Source of the DNA: Bacteroidales bacterium
Lineage (GTDB): Bacteria; Bacteroidota; Bacteroidia; Bacteroidales; F082
Assembly (NCBI GenBank): GCA_015493525.1
Contig: WGCY01000049.1
Location: 1-64,000 of the forward strand
DNA: 64,000 bases
Direction of reading: 5' to 3'
Position 1 is the stretch's first letter, and each line of letters begins with the position of its first letter. A model generated the notes under the pieces. The model did not search any database. It had not been told where the DNA came from and saw only the letters and a list, made by a program, of their open reading frames with translations. The translations under genes were made by a program, and so were the position numbers. Positions 18,763-28,740 of the stretch are shown piece by piece.

Positions 18763-19864
18763 ATGTACACAACAGAAGCCATGAAAGACCTGTCGGAACG
18801 ACTCGCGGCCTTGAGGGGGTACCTTTGACGTGGACCGCACGTTGATGGAAATTGGAGAAGAAGAAGAGAAAACACAGTCGCCTGATTTTTGGAATGACCC
18901 GAAAAAAGCGGAAGTGCTGTTGCGGCAGATTAAAGCCAAAAAGAACCGCATGGAGGCTTTCGCCAAAGCTGAAGAAGCTTTTAATGACGTAAAAGTTTTG
19001 GAAGAGTTTTTTCAGGAAGGGGAGGTTTCGCATGAGGAAATGGATAAACAGTTTGGCACAGCGTTAAAGCAGGTAGAAGAGCTGGAGTTTCTGCAGATGC
19101 TAGGGGAAAAAGAAGATAGCCTAAACGCCATTTTGAAAATTAACCCGGGTGCCGGCGGTACGGAAAGCCAGGATTGGGCAGAGATGCTCATGCGCATGTA
19201 CATCCGTTATGGTGAGCGTAAAGGTTTCAAAGTGAAGGAACTGGACTTTCAGGAAGGTGATGTGGCCGGTATCAAATCGGTGTCGCTGGAGTTTGAAGGG
19301 GATTTTGCTTTCGGCTACCTGAAAGGGGAAAACGGCGTTCACCGGCTGGTAAGGCTTTCGCCTTTTGATTCGGCCAACCGTCGCCACACCTCTTTTGCCT
19401 CGGTATATGTCTATCCCGTGGTGGACGATTCCATAGAAATTGCCGTGAACCCGGCGGACATCAGCTGGGATACTTTCCGCAGCAGCGGCCCCGGCGGACA
19501 GAATGTGAACAAGGTGGAAACGGCTGTTCGCCTGCGGCATGAGCCTTCGGGACTGGTCATCGAATGCCAGGAAACCCGCTCACAACAACAAAACCGCGAA
19601 AAAGCACTCCAGATGCTGCGATCACAGTTGTACGAAATTGAAATGCGGAAAAAGCAGGAAGCCCGGGCGAAAATTGAAGCCGGCAAGAAAAAAATAGAAT
19701 GGGGTTCGCAAATCCGATCCTATGTTCTGCATCCTTATAAGTTGATAAAAGATGTGCGTACGGGATATGAATCTTCCAACGTGCAGGCAGTTTTGGATGG
19801 GGAATTGGATGGTTTTATTAAAGCTTATCTGATGATGAGCGGCGGGGATAAAGAGGAAGAATAA
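18763..19864 (+). CDS. prfB: Peptide chain release factor 2 with +1 programmed ribosomal frameshift
   Basis: ATG TAC ACA ACA GAA GCC ATG AAA ... TTG AGG GGG TAC CTT TGA C (frameshift site at 18823-18829), then GAC GTG GAC CGC in +1 frame; RF2 domains with GGQ ([19 protein letters not shown]). Confidence 0.96.
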
Positions 19865-19903
19865 ATGTTGCAATGGCACAACGGGTGCTGTGTTGTTAGG
19901 CAG

Positions 19904-19970
19904 GGCACAAGCGGATGCTTGCGCCAGGTAGTTGCATTATATAGCGGATGCTGCGCCATATAGTGCTTGC
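19904..19970. repeat. Intergenic palindromic element with AGCGGATGCT cores
   Basis: GGCACAAGCGGATGCTTGCGCC (19904-19925), then TATATAGCGGATGCTGCGCCATATA. Confidence 0.55.
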
Positions 19971-20067
19971 ACCGGAAACACCAATTAGAACCCATTATAA
20001 ATTAGCTTGCCGTTGATTATTTTTTCATAGGATTCTGTAATTTTGATTGTTCTAAAAAACAGTTAAG

Positions 20068-20409
20068 ATGGTTACCATTTATCACAACCCGCGGTGCAAA
20101 AAATCACGTGCCGGATTGCAGTTTTTGCAAAACAAAACAGCCGATTTTAAAATTGTAGAATACCTTAAAAATCCCCTTACCGAAGCCGAATTAAAAGACA
20201 TTTTAATGCGGCTGAACAAAAAACCGCAGGAGATGGTGCGGACACAGGAAGCGGTTTACAAACAGAATTTTAAAGGCAAAAATTTTACCGATGAGGAGTG
20301 GGTAAAGATAATGATTGAGAACCCAAAACTTATCAAACGTCCCATCGTGGTGAAGGGAAGCAAAGCCGTGTGGGGCGACCCGGCCGAAGAAATTGAAAAA
20401 TTATTTTAA
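20068..20409 (+). CDS. ArsC/Spx family arsenate reductase-like protein
   Basis: TIYHNPRCKKSRAGLQFL, IVEYLKNPLTEAEL, LIKRPIVVKGSKAVWGDP. Confidence 0.88.
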   Translation: MVTIYHNPRCKKSRAGLQFLQNKTADFKIVEYLKNPLTEAELKDILMRLNKKPQEMVRTQEAVYKQNFKGKNFTDEEWVKIMIENPKLIKRPIVVKGSKAVWGDPAEEIEKLF

Positions 20410-20438
20410 AATATTAATCTAACATAAATCATAAAACC

Positions 20439-21824
20439 ATGGAATACAGAATAGAACATGACACTTTGGGTGAAGTAAAAGTTGCCGCCGACAAATATTG
20501 GGGCGCACAGACCCAACGGTCAAAAATGAATTTTCAAATTGGCCCCGCCGCCTCCATGCCACGGGAAATTATTGACGCTTTTGCTTACCTTAAAAAAGCA
20601 GCAGCACTCACCAATGCCGACCTCGGTGTACTGGATGATGAAAAAGCCAAGCTGATAGCACAAGTGTGCGATGAAATCCTTGCCGGGAAATTATACGACA
20701 ATTTTCCGTTGGTCATCTGGCAAACCGGTTCCGGAACACAGTCCAATATGAACGTGAACGAAGTGATTGCCAACCGCGGACACGTAATAAAAGGTGGAAA
20801 ACTGACCGACGAAAAGAAATTTCTGCATCCCAATGACGATGCCAATAAATCACAGTCGTCCAACGATACTTTTCCTACGGCCATGCATATTGCCGCTTAC
20901 AAAATACTTATGGAAGTTACCATTCCGGGCGTAAAACATCTGCGTGATGTGTTGGCAAAGAAATCCGAAGAGTTTAAAGACTATGTCAAGACAGGACGTA
21001 CCCACTGGATGGATGCCACACCGTTGACACTGGGACAGGAGTTTTCGGGATACGTTTCGCAACTGGATCACGGGTTGAAAGCTTTGGAAGCTACGCTGGG
21101 CCACCTGACAGAGCTGGCTTTGGGCGGAACAGCTGTGGGAACAGGCCTGAACACCCCAAAAGGCTATGCTGAAAAAGTAGCTGAGAAAATTGCCGAGCTG
21201 ACAGGATTTCCTTTTGTTACTGCTCCCAATAAATTTGAAGCGTTGTCTGCCCACGATGCCGTAGTGGAAACTTCAGGTGCCTTGAAACAGCTGGCAGTAA
21301 GCCTGATGCATATCTCCAACAACGTCCGTTATCTTGCCTCGGGGCCTCGATGCAGCATTGGCGAAGTGAACCTTCCGGCAAACGAACCCGGCTCTTCGAT
21401 CATGCCGGGAAAAGTAAATCCCACGCAAAATGAGGCCTTGACCATGGTTTGTGCCCAGGTGATTGGCAACGATGTGGCCATTACCACAGGCGGTATGCAG
21501 GGACATTTTCAGCTGAATGTATTTAAGCCGGTGATGATTGCTAATTTGTTGCAGTCGGCACGTCTGCTGGGCGATGCTTGTGTTTCGTTTGCCGACAAAG
21601 CCATTGCCGGTGCCCAGGCCAACCTGAAAAACCTCCAGTTTAACCTGGAAAACTCGCTTATGCTGGTTACCGCATTGAACACGCACATTGGCTACGAGAA
21701 ATCAGCCAAAATTGCCAAAAAAGCCCATGCCGAAGGAACCACTTTGCGTGAAGCTGCCCTGGCTCTCGGTTTCGTTACCGATGAAGAATTTAACGAATGG
21801 GTTGACCCGAAGAAAATGATCTGA
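20439..21824 (+). CDS. fumC: Fumarate hydratase class II
   Basis: [47 protein letters not shown]. Confidence 0.96.
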   Translation: MEYRIEHDTLGEVKVAADKYWGAQTQRSKMNFQIGPAASMPREIIDAFAYLKKAAALTNADLGVLDDEKAKLIAQVCDEILAGKLYDNFPLVIWQTGSGTQSNMNVNEVIANRGHVIKGGKLTDEKKFLHPNDDANKSQSSNDTFPTAMHIAAYKILMEVTIPGVKHLRDVLAKKSEEFKDYVKTGRTHWMDATPLTLGQEFSGYVSQLDHGLKALEATLGHLTELALGGTAVGTGLNTPKGYAEKVAEKIAELTGFPFVTAPNKFEALSAHDAVVETSGALKQLAVSLMHISNNVRYLASGPRCSIGEVNLPANEPGSSIMPGKVNPTQNEALTMVCAQVIGNDVAITTGGMQGHFQLNVFKPVMIANLLQSARLLGDACVSFADKAIAGAQANLKNLQFNLENSLMLVTALNTHIGYEKSAKIAKKAHAEGTTLREAALALGFVTDEEFNEWVDPKKMI

Positions 21825-21843
21825 CAAAATGCCTGAAAAGTAA

Positions 21844-21884
21844 AAGGTGCCTGAAGTACTTGATGCATTTCAGGCACTTTTTTT
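21844..21884 (+). terminator. Rho-independent terminator downstream of fumC
   Basis: GTGCCTGAA ... TTCAGGCAC followed by TTTTTTT. Confidence 0.8.
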
Positions 21885-22326
21885 ATCTGTATGCCAGATA
21901 AAAGCCCATGGAGGCGAGGGTGGCAAGGGTAGCCCATCCGTAATAAATCATGGCGTATTTGTATTTGGCATGATGGCTGATGGATTTGCTCGTGAAGATT
22001 TTTCCAATCTGGGCCAGAATCAGGGCAAACAACATAACACTGAAATGCTCAATGGACCAAAACCGTAACGACAAAATGCGGTTTACATCCGCTACTGATG
22101 TAATGGCGTATTTGTTGGCCGGTTCCATAAAAAAGTAGAGCAGGAATCCCAAAATAAGTCCGAGATACAGCAACAGGATAAAACTGTTTTCCAGATAGAT
22201 ACAGGTTTTCCCGTACAGTTCCTTTTTTAGAAAAAAGCCTCGCGTAACCCTTACCGTGAGGACGATAGAGATGACCACAAACAAAACGCTGGTCCAAATA
22301 TGGATGTTCAGGACAAGGTGATACAT
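21883..22326 (-). CDS. Hypothetical multi-spanning membrane protein
   Basis: Several hydrophobic segments (TSVLFVVISIVLTV, FILLLYLGLILGFLLYFF, FSVMLFALILAQIG, YYGWATLATLASMGFYL). Confidence 0.65.
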   Translation of the reverse strand: MYHLVLNIHIWTSVLFVVISIVLTVRVTRGFFLKKELYGKTCIYLENSFILLLYLGLILGFLLYFFMEPANKYAITSVADVNRILSLRFWSIEHFSVMLFALILAQIGKIFTSKSISHHAKYKYAMIYYGWATLATLASMGFYLAYR

Positions 22327-22572
22327 GATTTTTTTGTTGCTCCAAAAATACACATAGATGGCTTACGAAAACCTGAACGGGAGATGCTTTGCGGATATTT
22401 GCATTGGCTTTAAGAAATCTTCCGACAATATTTCTCCGGGGTGTATGTTGTCTAATCTTTCCATGGTCATTATTTATGATAGTCTAAAATCGTTACTTCA
22501 TATAAATTGTTGTTTTGCCAAATAAAGATAAGCAATTTATTTTAAACAGATAGAATTGTTTGAATTTATTGT

Positions 22573-22590
22573 AAAACAACAGGTTGTTTT
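22573..22590 (-). terminator. Possible hemN terminator hairpin
   Basis: AAAACAAC-AG-GTTGTTTT inverted repeat just downstream of hemN. Confidence 0.45.
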
Positions 22591-22650
22591 TACTGGTTGA
22601 AACTATCTATAATCGATTGTTTTGTATATATTCAATGATTTTCTTACTTT

Positions 22651-24021
22651 TTAAATAGTCTTCGAATACATGGCCTCCGATGTTTTCAGCAACGGGTCAA
22701 AAGCCATGGCGATGTTGCGGACAATGAAGAACCCCTCTTTGTGAACAGTTATCTCATTCCCGTTAATACTGATAAGGTCGTCCCGCAGAAACTCGGCTAA
22801 CTTCTCCGGCTGAAAAGCCACAATCTCCTTTACCTCGCTTGCCGTTTTACCAAACTGCCGGCCAATTTCCGCAAAATCCATCCGTCCGTTGCACATGATT
22901 TCAGCGATCACTTCGCGCACCACGAGGTTGTCATCAGTCATAAGATAAGCTTTGTCCGGGGCCAGTCCGTTGGCTTCAATTTCCTGTACGTATTGCCCTG
23001 ATGTCTTGACATTTTGCACGTAACCACCCCACAATTGCGTAATCGATGAGCTGCCAAAACCATAAACCTGCCCGGTAGTTTCGCGGGTGGCATAACCCTG
23101 AAAGTTGCGGTGTAAGGTTTTATTTTTTAAGGCTGATGTCAAATCATCGTCTGCTTTGGCATAATGGTCCATCCCTATGGCAACGTATCCGGCTTCGGTA
23201 AGCAGTTTATGGCCTGTTTCAAACATTTGAAGTTTCTCGTCCGGAGTGGGCAGGCCACGTTTTTCCAGAATTTTCTGGGCCGCTTTCACCCACGGCACAT
23301 GGGCATACGAAAAAGTGGCCAACCTGTCGGGCGAGACTTCAATGGTTTTCTGAATATTAAGGGCAAAACTCTCTTTGGTTTGCCCCGGAAGGCCGTATAT
23401 CAAATCCAGGTTTACGCCACGGAAACCTTTTTCTTTCAGATAGTTGACCAAATCTTTAATTGGATATTTGGAAGGTGCACGGTTTACCAGCTTCAGTACC
23501 TCTTCATCAAAATCCTGCACCCCGAGGCTTAAACGGTTAAAACCGATGGCCGCTAACCGGTCGATGTCTTCATATTCGAGATAAGCCGGATGACATTCCA
23601 TGGCAATTTCCGGTTTCTCAATAAATTGAAAATGCTTTTGAAAAGTGCCCATAATTTCCTCCACATAATCCAAATTGATGGAATTTGGTGTCCCTCCTCC
23701 CCAATGTATCTGGCTGACTTTCCGGTTTTTGTCAAGATATTTCGCCACATTTTCAATTTCGGTTATCACAGCACGCACATAACGCCGGATGACTTCTTCT
23801 TTTTGTGAGATACCGGTATTGCAACCGCAAAAATGGCACAGCCGCGGACAAAAGGGAATGTGAACATAAAACGACATATTTTGAGGCTTGTCGTCATTGG
23901 AGCGGATAAGCTGTTCGACGTATTGCTCCGTGGTAAAGCCGCTTTTGAAAAAAGTAGCCGGCGGGTAGCTGGTGTAGCGCGGGCCGGGCTTGTTGTATTT
24001 TTTGAATATATCGAGGTTCAT
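22651..24021 (-). CDS. hemN: Oxygen-independent coproporphyrinogen III oxidase
   Basis: Radical SAM motif YVHIPFCPRLCHFCGCN, HWGGGTPN, RLSLGVQDFDEEVL, GFGSSSIT; start taken at MNLDIFKKYN. Confidence 0.95.
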   Translation of the reverse strand: MNLDIFKKYNKPGPRYTSYPPATFFKSGFTTEQYVEQLIRSNDDKPQNMSFYVHIPFCPRLCHFCGCNTGISQKEEVIRRYVRAVITEIENVAKYLDKNRKVSQIHWGGGTPNSINLDYVEEIMGTFQKHFQFIEKPEIAMECHPAYLEYEDIDRLAAIGFNRLSLGVQDFDEEVLKLVNRAPSKYPIKDLVNYLKEKGFRGVNLDLIYGLPGQTKESFALNIQKTIEVSPDRLATFSYAHVPWVKAAQKILEKRGLPTPDEKLQMFETGHKLLTEAGYVAIGMDHYAKADDDLTSALKNKTLHRNFQGYATRETTGQVYGFGSSSITQLWGGYVQNVKTSGQYVQEIEANGLAPDKAYLMTDDNLVVREVIAEIMCNGRMDFAEIGRQFGKTASEVKEIVAFQPEKLAEFLRDDLISINGNEITVHKEGFFIVRNIAMAFDPLLKTSEAMYSKTI

Positions 24022-24023
24022 CT

Positions 24024-24130
24024 TATTTTGTTTTTCTTCTTTGTGTTTCTTTGTGCTTCTTCGTGATGCACTTTGTGCCCCTTGGTGGTTTCTTCTTTTT
24101 ACCATGAAGGCGAACGAAGGATGCACAAAG
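24024..24130. repeat. Intergenic CACAAAG-type degenerate repeat
   Basis: Minus strand: AAGAAGAAACCACCAAGGGGCACAAAGTGCATCACGAAGAAGCACAAAGAAACACAAAGAAG. Confidence 0.55.
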
Positions 24131-24153
24131 TTTCACCAGGTTATTTTAATCAA

Positions 24154-25176
24154 TTACCATTTCTGTTCCTTTATCCAGTCGGTTACAAAACGGGCATTCT
24201 CAAAAGGTGTTCCGGGCAGGAAGCCGTGCCCGAGGTTGAAAATCCAGTTTTGATGTTTCCGTCCGAATTCCAAATATTTTTCCAATTCATGTTCAATGAC
24301 TTTTTTGTCAGCAAACAAAAGCCTGGGGTCCAGGTTTCCCTGCAAGCCGATACGGTCATCCAAAATTTCTCTCGCCCTGTCCATGGGTGTCAGCCAGTCC
24401 ACACTGATGAAATCGGCATGTTGCGGGCCAAGCATTTGCAGTCCATCGCCCATCCCTTTCGGGAAAAAGATAAACGGGATGCCTTCATCACGAACCGCCT
24501 GTGCAATTTTCTCCACCGAAGGAAGAAAAACCTGGCGGTAAAAATCGTTGGGAACCAACCCTGCATTGGTTTCAAAAAGCTGAAAGGCTTCGATACCGTG
24601 CCGGATTTGATTTCTGACATAATTCAACGTCATCTCCGTAACAGCATCTACCAGCGGCAACAAATCCTTCGGATGGGCAAACATCCATTTTACCGCATCC
24701 GAAAAGTCGGAACGGCTGCCCAGTCCCTGCAGCATAAAACTCAGCACGGTGAGCGGTGCCCCGCAAAATCCAATCAACGGCGTATTCTTAGGACGAACTC
24801 TTTTGACCTGCTCAATGGCTTCATAAATGTATTCCAGTTTTTCCGGATGCGGATCCATCCTTTTTACCGGATTATCAAACTGCTTGAGTGGTTTTTCAAA
24901 AACAGGCCCCTGATGGGTGAAATCGAGTCCCATGCCCAAAGCGTAAGGAATCACCAGAATATCGGAAAACAAAATAGCAGCATCTACGCCCAGATCATGA
25001 ACAGGCAACAAAGTAACTTCTGCTGCCAGCTCCGGACTTTTCATAAGCTGCCAGAAAGTGTATTTCTCTTTGATTTTCAGATAGGAAGGCAATACACGGC
25101 CTGCCTGTCGCATGTACCAAACCGGAGGCCGCGGTGTGGGTTTTCCTTTTAATGTATCTAAAAATAGTGAAGTCAT
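24154..25176 (-). CDS. hemE: Uroporphyrinogen decarboxylase
   Basis: RPPVWYMRQAGRVLPSY, GFCGAPLTVLSFMLQG, NLGHGFLPGTPFEN. Confidence 0.96.
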   Translation of the reverse strand: MTSLFLDTLKGKPTPRPPVWYMRQAGRVLPSYLKIKEKYTFWQLMKSPELAAEVTLLPVHDLGVDAAILFSDILVIPYALGMGLDFTHQGPVFEKPLKQFDNPVKRMDPHPEKLEYIYEAIEQVKRVRPKNTPLIGFCGAPLTVLSFMLQGLGSRSDFSDAVKWMFAHPKDLLPLVDAVTEMTLNYVRNQIRHGIEAFQLFETNAGLVPNDFYRQVFLPSVEKIAQAVRDEGIPFIFFPKGMGDGLQMLGPQHADFISVDWLTPMDRAREILDDRIGLQGNLDPRLLFADKKVIEHELEKYLEFGRKHQNWIFNLGHGFLPGTPFENARFVTDWIKEQKW

Positions 25177-25248
25177 CTTTATCTGTCTCTTTGGTTTTTA
25201 ACTTTTGTGTTCTCTGGTGCTATACTTAACATTTTAATTCTTAATGCT

Positions 25249-25330
25249 GGTCGGGATTTGCAATCCCGACCTATAGGGCAAGGGATTTTAAATCCCTGAA
25301 CTTTTAACATTCGGGTTACAAACCCAAATG
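25249..25330. repeat. Cluster of three palindromes upstream of hemE
   Basis: GGTCGGGATTTGCAATCCCGACC (25249-25271), AGGGATTTTAAATCCCT (25281-25297), CATTCGGGTTACAAACCCAAATG (25308-25330). Confidence 0.8.
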
Positions 25331-25359
25331 AGCCAGGGTTAGCATCAGGTCGCACGCAG

Positions 25360-26661
25360 CTATTCCCTTTCTTTCATTTTTATCAAAGCCTCCCTGTTGG
25401 CTTTAATGGCATAATCGATGTCGGCATCCGTATGGGCATCCGATACAAAACCAGTTTCAAACTGCGAAGGTGCCAGATAAATACCGTTTTCCAGTGAAAG
25501 ACTGAAATATTCGGCAAACTTTTTCGTGTCGGAAGCTACTGCCTCATCATAAGAGGTAACCTGCTGTCCATCATTGAAAAACAGTGTCAGCATAGAACCT
25601 ATCTGGTTTACCAATGCTTTGGTGCCGGTGTCGGCAATATTTTTCCGGAAACCGTCGGCCAGTTTTATGGCTTTCTGTTCCAGATGGCTGTAAATCTGCG
25701 GATTGTCGTTGAGGATATTCAATGCTGTGAGTCCGGCTGCCATGGCCAGCGGATTCCCCGAAAGGGTCCCAGCCTGATAAACAGGTCCGTCCGGTGCCAG
25801 CGTTTCCATGATTTCCCTCTTTCCGCCGTAAGCACCTACCGGCAGTCCGCCACCAATGATTTTTCCCATGGTGGTCAGGTCGGGATCAATGCCGAAAAGT
25901 GCCTGGGCACCGCCTCGCGACAAGCGAAATCCGGTAATCACCTCATCAAAAATGAGCAATGCACCGTATTTTCGTGTAATCTCACGCAAGCCTTCGAGAA
26001 AACCTTTCTGCGGAAGCACCAGTCCCATGTTGCCGGCAACCGGCTCCACAATAATGGCGGCAATTTTATCTCCGGTTTTGGCAAACAAATCTTCCACAGC
26101 CTGCAAGTCGTTGTAAGGTGCTGCCAACGTGTTTTTGGCCGTGGCTTTGGTAACACCCGGGCTGTTGGGAACGCCGAAAGTCATGGCCCCTGAGCCGGCA
26201 TTGATGAGAAAACTGTCGGCATGACCGTGGTAATTTCCCACGAACTTCAGTACCAGCTCACGTCCGGTAAAAGCCCTTGCCAGCCGTAAAGCACTCATGG
26301 TGGCTTCGGTTCCGGAGTTGACCATGCGCACACTCTCCACCGAGGGCATCATCTCGATAATCCGCTCTGCCATTTGCGTTTCTATCACTGTGGGAGCACC
26401 AAAAGATGTCCCTTTTTCCGCCGTCTTTTTGATGGCTTCCACAATTTCTTCTCTGGCATGTCCTAAAATCAATGGCCCCCAGGAGGAGACGAAATCGATG
26501 TACTCGTTGCCATCGATATCAAAAATCCGGGCACCTTTGGCATGGTCTATCAGTACCGGCGGGATGCCCACGCTTTTGTAGGCCCGCACCGGTGAATTTA
26601 CACCTCCGGGAATGGTCTTCCGTGCTCTTTCAAATTCCTGAATGCTGTTTTGATGGTTCAT
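25360..26661 (-). CDS. hemL: Glutamate-1-semialdehyde 2,1-aminomutase
   Basis: [69 protein letters not shown]. Confidence 0.96.
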   Translation of the reverse strand: MNHQNSIQEFERARKTIPGGVNSPVRAYKSVGIPPVLIDHAKGARIFDIDGNEYIDFVSSWGPLILGHAREEIVEAIKKTAEKGTSFGAPTVIETQMAERIIEMMPSVESVRMVNSGTEATMSALRLARAFTGRELVLKFVGNYHGHADSFLINAGSGAMTFGVPNSPGVTKATAKNTLAAPYNDLQAVEDLFAKTGDKIAAIIVEPVAGNMGLVLPQKGFLEGLREITRKYGALLIFDEVITGFRLSRGGAQALFGIDPDLTTMGKIIGGGLPVGAYGGKREIMETLAPDGPVYQAGTLSGNPLAMAAGLTALNILNDNPQIYSHLEQKAIKLADGFRKNIADTGTKALVNQIGSMLTLFFNDGQQVTSYDEAVASDTKKFAEYFSLSLENGIYLAPSQFETGFVSDAHTDADIDYAIKANREALIKMKERE

Positions 26662-26678
26662 CTATTTTGTTTTTTATC

Positions 26679-26727
26679 CGGATTACAAATCCGTTTTTCA
26701 TTTACATTCGGATTGCAAATCCGAATG
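26679..26727. repeat. Two palindromes upstream of hemL
   Basis: CGGATTACAAATCCG (26679-26693) and CATTCGGATTGCAAATCCGAATG (26705-26727). Confidence 0.8.
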
Positions 26728-26970
26728 AGCTGTATATATTTTCTATTTATCCGTTTAATTCTGATCCGCATAGGGCAGGAAATGTGGGAAGCGTGCGACG
26801 CGAGAATCTGCGGTGAAAATAATTGCTATTTCCAACTACCAAGACCCTCACGGCAATTTCCACGCACAAGGCTTACACCAATTGCCTCAGGGTTGAACGA
26901 TAAAAAAACTAATTCCCTGGTGTTCTTTGTGCCGTACTTTGTGCCCTTTGTGGTTATTTCTCTCGTTTAT

Positions 26971-27942
26971 CTATTGCAATTTTTCGGCAAAATGTTTGGC
27001 ATGATAAGTCAGGATCATGTCGGTACCGGCACGCTTGATGGAAGTCAGGATTTCTTTAACAATCCGGTCTTCGTCAATCCAGCCTTTTTCGGCAGCTGCT
27101 TTTACCATGGCAAATTCTCCACTCACATTGTAAGCGGCAATGGGCATATTGAAACGGTCTTTGGCACGCTGGATGACATCGAGGTAACTCAACGCCGGTT
27201 TTATCATGATGATATCGGCACCTTCGGCAATATCAAACTCCAGCTCACGAATGGCTTCGTTGGTATTGGCCGGATTCATCTGGTAAGAATTGCGGTTGCC
27301 AAATTGCGGGGCACTTTCGGCGGCATCACGAAAAGGGCCGTAAAAAGCGGAAGCATATTTTGCAGAATAGGCCAGGATAGGCATCATGTAATAGCCTTCG
27401 GCATCCAGTCCCTGACGGATTTTCAACACGCGGCCATCCATCATATCGCTGGGGGCAACCATGTCCACACCGTGACGGGCAAAAGTGATAGACTGGGCTA
27501 CAAGTGAATTGAATGTCAGGTCATTGTCCACATCGCCATCCACTACAACACCGCAGTGGCCGTGGGTGGTATATTCGCAATTGCAAACGTCGGCAATGAC
27601 GAACATGCCGGGAACCTCTTTTCTTATGGCATCGATGGCGCGGGGAATGATGGCATCGTCGTGGGCGGCAATCATACCGGTATCATCTTTTTCTTCGGGA
27701 ATACCAAACAGGATAATGGCACGGATACCCACGTCCATCAGCGATTTACACTCTTCGACCAACACGTCAATAGACATTTGGAAGTTACCGGGCATGGATT
27801 TAATGGGATTTTTTACGTTGGTGCCCGGGCAGGCAAACAACGGCATAATCAAGTCGTCAACAGTTACTCTTGTTTCGGTTACCATGTCGCGCAAAACCGG
27901 GTTTTGGCGCAATCTTCTTAATCTTGTCAGTGGAAAACTCAT
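26971..27942 (-). CDS. hemB: Delta-aminolevulinic acid dehydratase (porphobilinogen synthase)
   Basis: RRLRQNPVLRDMV, DVCNCEYTTHGHCG, VAPSDMMDGRV, GADIIMIKPALSYLDVI. Confidence 0.96.
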   Translation of the reverse strand: MSFPLTRLRRLRQNPVLRDMVTETRVTVDDLIMPLFACPGTNVKNPIKSMPGNFQMSIDVLVEECKSLMDVGIRAIILFGIPEEKDDTGMIAAHDDAIIPRAIDAIRKEVPGMFVIADVCNCEYTTHGHCGVVVDGDVDNDLTFNSLVAQSITFARHGVDMVAPSDMMDGRVLKIRQGLDAEGYYMMPILAYSAKYASAFYGPFRDAAESAPQFGNRNSYQMNPANTNEAIRELEFDIAEGADIIMIKPALSYLDVIQRAKDRFNMPIAAYNVSGEFAMVKAAAEKGWIDEDRIVKEILTSIKRAGTDMILTYHAKHFAEKLQ

Positions 27943-27954
27943 TGTTTTATGTTT

Positions 27955-28740
27955 TTAATGAAAATATTGTTTGATTTCGTGCAACAGGCCTTCGGTTCCC
28001 GGTTTTTTTGCGGTAAGCACAAAAGCCTGCGTAGTTTTTAAAATGGCCTGTGTTGTGATGTTGCCAATGGAGACCATCCGCAAACGGGCGTTTGTTTTCT
28101 TCTTTTGATAAATGTCGTAGAAACGGGCAAAAGCCGACGGGCTGCTGAACACCAACACACCGTATTGGCCATCCCTGATTTTTTGCATAAGCCCGGCATC
28201 ATATTCCCTTACGGGAAGCGTACTGTAAACATTGATACGTTGCACGGAAGCCTGTGGCAACAGTTCATGCTGTAAAAAATCAGAAGCCAGGTTTCCCAGT
28301 GCCAGCAGAACATTTTCGCCGCCACGGAGTACATTTTGTTTCAGATAAACGGCAAAATCACGGGAGGTATTTCCCGGTTGGATAAAATCAGCTTTGCGGT
28401 AACGCGCTTCAAGTGTTGCGGCGGTTCCTTTGCCAATGACGGCAGTTTTCGTTTTTTCAGAAAGTGCCTGCCCGGACTGTTGTAATAAATTAAAAAATGC
28501 TTTTACCCCATTACGACTGGTAAAAATAAGTAAATCAATGTTTTGCAAACTGTCGAATACACTCCTGGTTTCACTGTTCAGTTTCTCTGTTTCGGTATAA
28601 ATCATGGGCATGTTGAAAAACCTCAAGTCCGTGCCCCGGAGTGCTTTTTGCAATTCGGCAGCACGCTCAACGGGTTGCATACTTATGACGGTACGTTCCG
28701 CAGGGGCAATATTTTCGGGTTTACCTTTCAAGGCCTGCAA
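27955..28740 (-). CDS. hemD: Uroporphyrinogen-III synthase
   Basis: FTSRNGVKAFF, VLVFSSPSAFARF, SIGNITTQAI; position between hemC and hemB. Confidence 0.87.
   Translation of the reverse strand: MQALKGKPENIAPAERTVISMQPVERAAELQKALRGTDLRFFNMPMIYTETEKLNSETRSVFDSLQNIDLLIFTSRNGVKAFFNLLQQSGQALSEKTKTAVIGKGTAATLEARYRKADFIQPGNTSRDFAVYLKQNVLRGGENVLLALGNLASDFLQHELLPQASVQRINVYSTLPVREYDAGLMQKIRDGQYGVLVFSSPSAFARFYDIYQKKKTNARLRMVSIGNITTQAILKTTQAFVLTAKKPGTEGLLHEIKQYFH

Noticed and set aside
24073-25152. 359-aa plus-strand ORF antisense to hemE
   Set aside because: Antisense shadow of hemE plus the intergenic repeat; no domain features.
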